Shown here piece after piece: positions 56,919 to 64,000 of a stretch of 64,000 nucleotides of DNA. The stretch lies in assembly GCA_028571685.1 (NCBI GenBank), contig CM053141.1, positions 48,668,333 to 48,732,332 of the forward strand, written 5' to 3'. Each line of letters opens with the position of its first letter. Within the stretch, counting starts at the first letter, position 1. Source of the DNA: Heterohyrax brucei. Its lineage: Eukaryota; Chordata; Mammalia; Hyracoidea; Procaviidae. The notes under the pieces are model-generated. The model was not told the origin of the DNA, searched no databases, and worked only from the letters and a program-made list of their open reading frames with translations. Both the position numbers and the translations under genes were made by a program.

Positions 56919-57408
56919 TGGATGGTGCCTGGCCACCACCAGTGATAGCCGCGATGGAGCTCACTAAGTTGAGTCTCACTGGCAACACAAGAGTAAAAAG
57001 GGGTGCATCCCGAGATCTCCACTAAAAGACCACAACTGATGGTCAAGCGGCTTCAGGGTCCCTCTGGGAGCATGACCCCTGGCCCTGATGCTGCCCTTTC
57101 CCATAAATCATAACGAAAGTCCACTCTTCAGACATGAATGGATTGGACTTGATGATGCAGAGTGACCATATATTGGATGCACTCTATGATTCTATGCATC
57201 TATTAGATATCATCCTGCTGACCTCTGGCTGGAGGAAGGAGAATGGGTGGAGAGGAGGGGAAAGAAGACTGTTGGGAGGATGAGACATATATGGAGCAGG
57301 CAGGAATAGTGTGATGTCACCAGACAGGGAGAGCAGTGGTAGCTGCATATAGGTGGGTGTGTAAATTTATATGGGAATGTACATTTTCAGTCAGTCATAA
57401 TAATAAAA
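56919..57408 (+). mobile_element. L1 copy E: 3' UTR fragment with target duplication
   Basis: L1 3' end only, from 'tggatggtgcctggccacca' to a short A-rich tail. AAAAAAGAGCAGA flanks it (56906-56918 and 57409-57421). Close to copies D and G. Confidence 0.88.
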
Positions 57409-58539
57409 AAAAAAGAGCAGAAGTGCTAGTGTTATAGTGGGTGGGATACAGTTAGTCTTAAATCCATTTATTTAAAACACATACACAGGAGGTGGGGCCA
57501 AGGCAGTGGAGTAGTCAGATGCTTCCTCTGAGCCCTCTAATAACAAATACCCAAAAGGAACAACTGAATCCATTATATATGTCATTCTAGGAGCCCAGAA
57601 CATCAAACAGAAAGTTGAGAAACCAGACTGAGCAATAGGATAGGGAGAGTGGATTCATCAGAACTGACCTGCCAGGAAATGGCCATGGCCAATGTGGTGA
57701 ACTGAGAGTGGTGGTTGGAGGGCGTCCTTCTCAGCAGGAGAAACTGACCAGACAATCCACTCACATCTCCATAACCACTGAAAAATACCACTAGATAATC
57801 AAAAATCAAAAGCTAAGTCTTTGCATGTAACTTACTGTGTGCAGGTCTAAATCTTTCCCTTAGGACAAATCTCTCTCCCTTCTCCCACTGTTACTCCTTC
57901 CCTTCACTGCACTACACCCAGCTGTGTAATCTGATGCTATTAACTGAGTCAGAAGTAGAACTCCTTAAGCCACCTTGAGCCATTCTCTAAGACTTGGAGA
58001 GGGAATAATTTTAACAAATAGGGCAAAGAGGGGAAGAAAAAAAATATGCTGACTCCCCTAAGCCAGAAAGACAGGGCACAAACTGTCCTTCACCTAGATT
58101 CAGACATAAGAGGACACGTCATCCTCACAGACACTCAAGGACAGTTGTTGGCCACCTGCCTTTCTTACAGGCTGCAGCCAGATACCTGTGTCTATACCAA
58201 TCACCGCTTCCCACCTAGGACACTGAGTGAGAGTCTGCACCATACATGTTGTGATCAACTACCTGGAAAACCGAGCTGAATCCATATAAAAAAAAGTAAA
58301 CAGACTCTTGGGCTCACATGTCTAGTGATAGCTCTAACCATCCGGAAACAGGACACTAGAGCTTCAAAGGCAACAATCACTAAATTATCACACATGACCA
58401 GACTACCTGGACATTTCAAAACCAAATAAAATAAGACGCTATAGAACACAGTAGGCAAACACAAAATAAATAAACACAACTTACTGATGGCTTGTAGACA
58501 ACAATTAACTTCAAAGCATTTAAAAGAGCAAATCATTAT

Positions 58540-59410
58540 GACTTCCTCTTGCAGAGGAAGAGAATTTCCTGGAATTATCAGAGGTATATACAAAAGATAA
58601 ATATTTAGAGCTCTTTAAGAGATTAGGAAGGAGATGAGGCCAAATGCAACAGAGCATAATGACATATTGAACAGGCTACAAGAAAGCTTACAGCAGAAAG
58701 AATTAGAAATTCATAAAATAAATAGTAAAATGACATAATTAGACAACTCAATTGAAAGCCAAATGCGTAAAGTTGAGGCAAGGGGAGACCAAATTACTGA
58801 GACTGAAGATAAAGCAGGTGACATCAATATATATGAGAAAAATCAGATAAAAGAATTAAAAAAAAAATCAAGAAACACTAAGAATTATCTGGGACTCTAT
58901 CGAGAGGAATAATCACTTTACAAGTGCTTGGAGTACCAGAAGAAGGAGTGGGTAACAGAAAATACAGAGAGAATTCTTCAAGATTTGTTGACAGAAAACT
59001 TCTGTGATATCACAAAAGATTAGAAGATATCTATCCAAGATGCTCATCTAACTCCACATAAGGCAGAACCCAAAAGAAAGACACTAAAACATATTCTAAA
59101 CAAACTTGTCAAATCTAAAGATGAGACATTTTAAAGTGGCTGGGGATAACAAAAATTAATCTGCAAAGAAAAATCAGTAAGACTATGTTTGGACTGCTCA
59201 GCAGAAACCACGCAGGGAGGAAGGTAATGGGAGGACATACACAAAGCCTTGTAGGAAAAGAGTTGTCAGCCAAGAATTACATATATATCCAGCAAAACTG
59301 TCCCTCAAATATGATGGCAAAATTAAGAAACTTCCAGATAAACAGAAATTTAGGGAATTGTCAAAAACCAAACAAAAATTTTAAGAAATACTAGAGGGAA
59401 TACTTTGGAT
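58540..59410 (+). pseudogene. L1 copy F ORF1 remnant
   Basis: 'gaagcaagagggaga'-type frame remains are weak, but the C-terminal domain is clear at about 59220-59390 ('gccaagaattacat', 'gcaaaactgtccctcaaata', 'cttccagataaacagaaatt'). The coiled coil is at about 58620-58840. Multiple breaks. The start is uncertain. Confidence 0.6.
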
Positions 59411-60397
59411 AGAAAATCGATAACATCAGGTAATAACACAAGACTAGAACACAGAACAGGGCAACCGGATATCAGCCCAAAGAGTGGAATCACAAAAATG
59501 AATCAAAGGCAAAACCCTGAAAATAGGGAAACAGAGATGTCATTATGCAAACATTATAAGAATAAAGACAGACTTCAAAGAGAATATAGTCATAGATCTT
59601 TCATATGGAGAGGAAGTCAAGACAATATAGAGAAATTAAAGACTGGTTTAAATTTAGGAAAACTGGGGTAAGTATTACAGTAACCACAAAAGAAATTATC
59701 AATCCTATGCATCAAAATAACCAAAAAAAACACATGAAGTCTCGCCAAATACAAAGTTACCAGCACTGAGAAAGATAAAAAGAAAACACACAAGGGAAAA
59801 AGACTCAGGACAGAAAGTTAAATGGAACAAAGGAACTGCCTGCATCACACAAAAAAGACCTCAAAATGACAGAGCTAAACTCATAGCTATCAGTAATCAC
59901 ACTGAATATAAATTGATTAAATGTAAAATTAAAAAGATGGAGAGTGGCAGACTTGAATTAAAGAAACAAAAACACGATTCATCTATATGCTGCCTACAAG
60001 AGACACAGCTTGGACTCAAAGATGTGCACAACCTAAAACTCAAAGGACAGAAAAATATCAAGCAAACAGTATGCAAAAAAGTGCAAGGGTGGCAACATTA
60101 ATCTCTGCTAAAATAGACTTTAAAGTGAAATCCACTACATTGAATAAGGAAGGACACTGTATCATGATTAAAGGTTCAATACTCCAGGAGGACATAACTG
60201 TATTACATATCTACACATCCAGCAACAGGGCTCCCCAATACACAAAACAAACACTAACTGCATTGAAAACCGAGACAGATAGCTCCACAATAATAGTTTA
60301 ATACACCACTTTCAGTGAAGGACAGGACAGCTAGAAAAAGCTCAATAAAGACACGGAAGATCTACATGCCACAATCAACCAACTTGACCTCACAGAC

Positions 60398-60903
60398 TGT
60401 CATGGATTGAATTGTGTCCCCCCAAAAATACATGTGGCTGGGCCATGATTCCCAGTATCTTGTGACTGTCTTCCATTCTGTGGTTTTCCTAAGCTATACA
60501 TCAAAGGAGTAGGGTCAGTAAGTCCCTTCACAGGATCACCTCCCTGCTCCACTGTAAAGCGAGTGTCCCTGGAGTATGACTTGCCCCACCCTTAATCCTT
60601 TCATCCTACGAGAGATAAAAGGACAGAAAAGCAGGCAGAGAATTGGGAACTTCATACCATCAAGAAAGAAGCACCAGGAGTACCTTCTTCAGACCTGAGG
60701 TTCCTGCACCAAGATGTTCCCTGTACAAAGACTGATGCAGTACCGGCCCTTCCCAAAGAGCCGACAAGGGAAAGCCTTCCCCTGGAGCAGACACCCTAAA
60801 TATGGACTTGTAGCCTATTGGACTGTGTAAGAATAAACTTTCCTTTGTTAAAGCCATACACTCTGTGGTATTACTGTTGGAGCAGCCCTAGCTGACTAAA
60901 ACA
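60398..60903 (+). mobile_element. MaLR solo LTR
   Basis: TGTCATGGATTGAATTGTGT to CTAGCTGACTAAAACA. Inserted in the endonuclease part of L1 copy F. A short (AC)n run follows. Moderately diverged from the young LTRs. Confidence 0.87.
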
Positions 60904-61134
60904 CACACACACACAGAATACTGCACCCAACAGCAGCCAAGTATACATTCTTTTGCAACACACATGGAGCATTCTCCAGAATTAATCACATATTAGGCCA
61001 TAAAGGAATCCTTAACAAAATTCAAAGTATTGAAATATTACAAAGCATCTTTTCAGACCATAAACTATAAAGGTAGAAATCAATAATAGGAAAAAGAAGA
61101 AAAACAAATCAAACACATGGATACTGAAAAACAC

Positions 61135-61601
61135 TGTTTTGTCTTGTTTTAACAGAAATACCACAAGTGGATTCCTTTAAAAAAAGAAATTTTATTTTGT
61201 CACAGTCCAGTAGGCTAAAAGTCCAAATTCAGGTTGTCAGTTCTAAGGGAAGGCTTTCTCTGCTGGCTCTGGAGAAAGGTTTGTGTCATTCTTCTTCCCC
61301 TGGACTAGCACAATAACTCCCATGCTTTCATGCTCTGCTCATAGCACTGCTTTCTTAGTGGTGTGAGTTCTCCAAATCTTTCTGCTAGCTTCTCTCCTTC
61401 ATATGTCAAGAGATTGCCTCAAGGCACAATACACTGAGTCCTGCCCTACCAACTCAACTTCTACCCCATCCTCCTTCATTAACATCACAGAGGCAGTGTT
61501 TACAGGATGCAGAAATCTCACACGATGCCAGCAATCATGGCCCAGCCAAACCGCCACACGCATCTATATACATTTTGAGGTGAATAAAAATTCAATCCCT
61601 A
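61135..61601 (-). mobile_element. MaLR-type solo LTR
   Basis: 'tgttttaacagaaataccac', 'gtcacagtccagtaggctaa', 'aacatcacagaggcagtgtt' and 'aatcatggcccagccaaacc', reversed. A related, older subfamily. Confidence 0.78.
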
Positions 61602-61867
61602 AAAACGCCTTGCCCAAAAACTTGAGTTGTAGAAGAAATCAAAGACTGAATAAAGAAACTCATAGAATCAAATGAGCATGAAAATATACCCTACCAGAAC
61701 CTACAGGACACAACAAAAGCAGTGCTCAGAGGTCAATTTACCTTGATTAGTGCACACATGTAAAAAGAAGAAAGGCCCAAATCAAAGAATTAACCCTATA
61801 ATTTGAACAAGTAGAAAGGCAATAGTGAAAGAATCCCTCAGGCACCAGAATAAAGCCAGTAATAAGA

Positions 61868-62122
61868 AATGCTGTTGTTGTTGTTAGGCGCCATTGAGTT
61901 GGTTCTGACTCCTAGTGACCCTGTGCACACCAGAACAAAATGGTGCACCATCCTGCATCATGCCCATAACAGTTCTCATGCTTAAGACTATTTTTGCAGC
62001 CACTGTGTCAATCCACCTTGTTAAGGGTCTTCCTCTTTTTTGATGACACGCCACTCTACCTAGAATAACATCCTTCTCCAGGCACTGATCCCTCCTGAGA
62101 ACATGTCCAAAATATGTGAGAT
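61868..62122 (-). mobile_element. RTE (BovB-clade) 3' fragment
   Basis: 'gttgttgttgttaggcgcca', 'gagttggttctgactcctag', 'ccactgtgtcaatccacctt' and 'gaacatgtccaaaatatgtg', a reversed RTE 3' end inserted in L1 copy F. Confidence 0.82.
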
Positions 62123-62491
62123 ACAATTTATAAAAGTTAGATCAGAACTAAATGAATTAGAGAAAATAAAAACACCTGAAAGAGTTAACAAGACCAAAAG
62201 CTAGTTTTTTGGAAAAGTTAACATGATTGATAAACCACTGGCCAAACTGACAAAAGAAAAACAGGAAAGGAAGCAAATAACTCAAATAAGAAATGGTGTA
62301 TGCAGTATCACAACAGATCCAACTGAAATGAAAAGAATCATAACAGAATACTATGGAAAATTGTACACCAATAAATTAAAAAACCTAGAGGAAATACACA
62401 AATTTCTAGAAACATGCTACCTACCATAACTAACACAAACAGAAGTATAACAACTAAATAAACCCATCACAAAAGAGATTGAAAATGTAAT

Positions 62492-62680
62492 TAAAAAGCA
62501 AAAAAAAAAAAAAACAAAAAAAACCTCACTACCATCGAGTTGGGCCCAACTCATAGTGACCCTAGAGGCCAGAATAGAACTGCCGCATAGAGTTTCCAAG
62601 GAGCACCTGGCAGATTTGAACTGAGCACGTTTTGGTTAGCAGACACAGCACTTAACCCACTATGCCACCAGGGTTTCCAA
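62492..62680 (-). mobile_element. AfroSINE at an L1 deletion junction
   Basis: 'ctaccatcgagttgggccca', 'actcatagtgaccctagagg', 'tttccaaggagcacctggca' and 'cactatgccaccagggtttc', reversed, with an A/C-rich tail on the left. L1 sequence on the two sides is about 1.8 kb apart in a normal L1, and no clear target duplication is seen. Confidence 0.88.
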
Positions 62681-63121
62681 TCCGATAGGCATCTGATCTC
62701 CACAGTCTACAAGGTACTGCAAAACCTCGACAAGAAAATGATAAATAGCCCAAATGAAAAATGGACAAAGGATATGAACAGGCACTTCACCAAAGAAGAC
62801 ATCCACATGATTCACAGATACATGAGGAAATGCAAACAATCATCAGCCATCAGAGAAATCCAAATAAAAACTTCAATGAGTTACCATCTCACCCTAATGA
62901 GGCTGGCATTAATATCCAAAAAACAAAATAATAAACGTTTGAGAGGTTGTGGAGAGACTGGAATTCTTCTACACTGCTGGTGGGAATGTAAAATGGTATA
63001 CCCACTTTGGAAATCAATTTGGCACTTTCTTAAAATTCTAGAAACAGAAATACCATATGATCCAGCAATCCCACTGCATGGAATATATCCTATAGAAGAA
63101 GGGCTGTCACATTAATAGATA

Positions 63122-63672
63122 TGAGGTCCAACAATTAAGTCCATGAACTTAACTGGTCTAAGTGCTACATATCTCACTGCTGAATATCACTATGATCATC
63201 TTTCAGTACTCCCCTTGGGAAGCTATGCACTGACACCAGTGCCTAGTCCAACCTTTAAAGAAATTCTGGAACTGGTCATTGCACATGGTGGCAAGGTGGC
63301 AAGTTTGTGAAATTAATTGTATAATTGTCTGAGGGGGAGTTTTTAGACAGTAAACAAATAACTCTACTGGAACACCCCCTCCCCCCACTCACTTGATCTA
63401 GCCCCAAATGACTTTTTCTTTACCTGAAGATAAAGGAAATATTGCAAGGAAGACATCTTGATGGCATTCAGGACATCAAGGGTAATACAAAAGCCTCTGA
63501 TGGCCATTCCAGAAAAAGAGTTCCAAAACTTCTTTGAAGGGTGGACTGGGTGCTGGGGTCAGTGCATACCTTTCCAAGGGGAGTACTTTGAAGGTGACCA
63601 TAGTGGTATTGAGCAATGAGATATGAAGCACTTTTTCTAAGATGAATTCAGAAACTTAATTGTTAGGCTTTG
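63122..63672 (+). mobile_element. Palindromic mariner-family remnant, copy 2
   Basis: TA-flanked (63120-63121, 63673-63674). Ends TGAGGTCCAACAATTAAG and, reversed, CAAAGCCTAACAATTAAG. The arms are ~150-bp inverted repeats. The plus strand encodes the transposase C-terminus near 63390-63560 (a DLAPNDFF box with the third catalytic Asp position). The minus strand of the left arm (63203-63388) encodes the same C-terminal residues again (FQNFFKGWTRHWCQCIASQG). It interrupts L1 copy F ORF2. Confidence 0.82.
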
Positions 63673-64000
63673 TACATGCACACCAATGTTTACTGCATCA
63701 GAGCTCACAACAGCAAAAAGATGGAATCAACCTAGGCGCTCACCAACAAATAAATGGGTAAACAAACCATGGTGTATTCACACAGTGGAATATCATGCAA
63801 TGAAAAAGAACAATAATGATCTTAGGAACCATCTCATAAACATGGAGTCATCTGGAAAATATCATGCTGAGTAAAAGTAGCCTGTTGCTAAAGGACAAAT
63901 ACTGTATGAGATCAGTATAATAAGGACCTAAGAAAGCGTTTACATACTGAAGAAAATCATCTTTGATGGTTACAAGGGGAAGGAAGGACGGAGAGAGGTA

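Larger units (their letters stand above)
59865..63925 (+). pseudogene. L1 copy F ORF2 remnant
   Basis: The endonuclease is visible at 59913-60101 (HDSSICCLQETQLGLKDVHN) and 59987-60301. Further pieces include the post-endonuclease part at 62223-62429 ([20 protein letters not shown]) and the C-terminal part at 62738-63115 (EKWTKDMNRHFTKEDIHMIH, RGCGETGILLHCWWECKM). Residues corresponding to about 480-1085 of copy G, including all RT motifs, are absent. Dead. Confidence 0.82.
57487..64000 (+). mobile_element. L1 copy F: old full-length L1, heavily interrupted
   Basis: 5' start 'ggaggtggggccaaggcagt'. 5' UTR to about 58500, ORF1 remnant to about 59410, ORF2 remnant 59865 to about 63925, 3' UTR running off the window. 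Insertions: LTRs at 60398-60903 and 61135-61601, an RTE tail at 61868-62122, an AfroSINE at 62492-62680 and a mariner remnant at 63122-63672. The RT domain is deleted at the AfroSINE. It belongs to an older subfamily than copies A, C and G. Confidence 0.85.

Overview
The window is eutherian nuclear DNA with no recognisable host protein-coding gene, tRNA or rRNA. Most of it is layered transposable elements. The combination of AfroSINEs (tRNA-derived SINEs ending in a 'gtcgctatgagtcggaatcgactcg'-type tail), a BovB-clade RTE LINE ending in ACCTAACAACAACAAC, and one L1 lineage with a long 3' UTR points to Afrotheria, with elephant the most likely group. The species cannot be fixed from sequence alone. 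Traces of older shared repeats (L1M, MIR, MER5A-like, L2-like) fit a placental genome.

Layout. 1-4.1 kb: an L1M 3' end, a MaLR LTR and a decayed RTE. 4.5-11.6 kb: an L1M 3' end split by a full-length but dead L1 (copy A). 11.6-19.5 kb: AfroSINE, a palindromic mariner remnant, two MaLR LTRs, an ERV-type LTR, MIR, MLT1-like LTR and unassigned DNA. 19.5-21.5 kb: a complete, very young MaLR provirus whose 501-bp LTRs differ by one base. 22.5-25.9 kb: MaLR internal fragment and L1 copy B. 26.2-27.2 kb: a probable ERV env remnant. 27.2-31.65 kb: L1 copy C carrying two solo MaLR LTRs. 32-38.3 kb: SINEs, LTRs, an old L1M piece, an RTE 3' end and a 62-bp minisatellite. 38.3-41.2 kb: a second RTE, broken by an LTR and by an RT deletion with a templated filler. 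42.37-44.15 kb: a Tc1/mariner transposon with its own ~33-bp inverted repeats and a transposase like those of arthropods, carrying an L1 3' fragment. 44.9-52.1 kb: a 7.2-kb full-length L1 on the minus strand (copy G), with both ORFs open and a 15-bp target duplication inside an AfroSINE. 53-57.4 kb: SINE, MIR, LTR, MER5A-like, L1M and L1 3' pieces. 57.5-64 kb: old L1 copy F, fragmented by two MaLR LTRs, an RTE tail, an AfroSINE linked to a 1.8-kb deletion, and a second palindromic mariner.

How the parts relate. L1 copy G is the only element with an intact coding set: ORF1p (RNA-binding trimer) and ORF2p (endonuclease and reverse transcriptase). L1 and RTE machinery would have mobilised the AfroSINEs, and the MaLRs are non-autonomous LTR elements of the ERVL type. 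The most noteworthy observations are the 42.37-44.15 kb transposon, a Phe-to-Cys change at the RT steric-gate position of the otherwise intact L1, the near-identical MaLR LTRs, and two cases of templated insertion.
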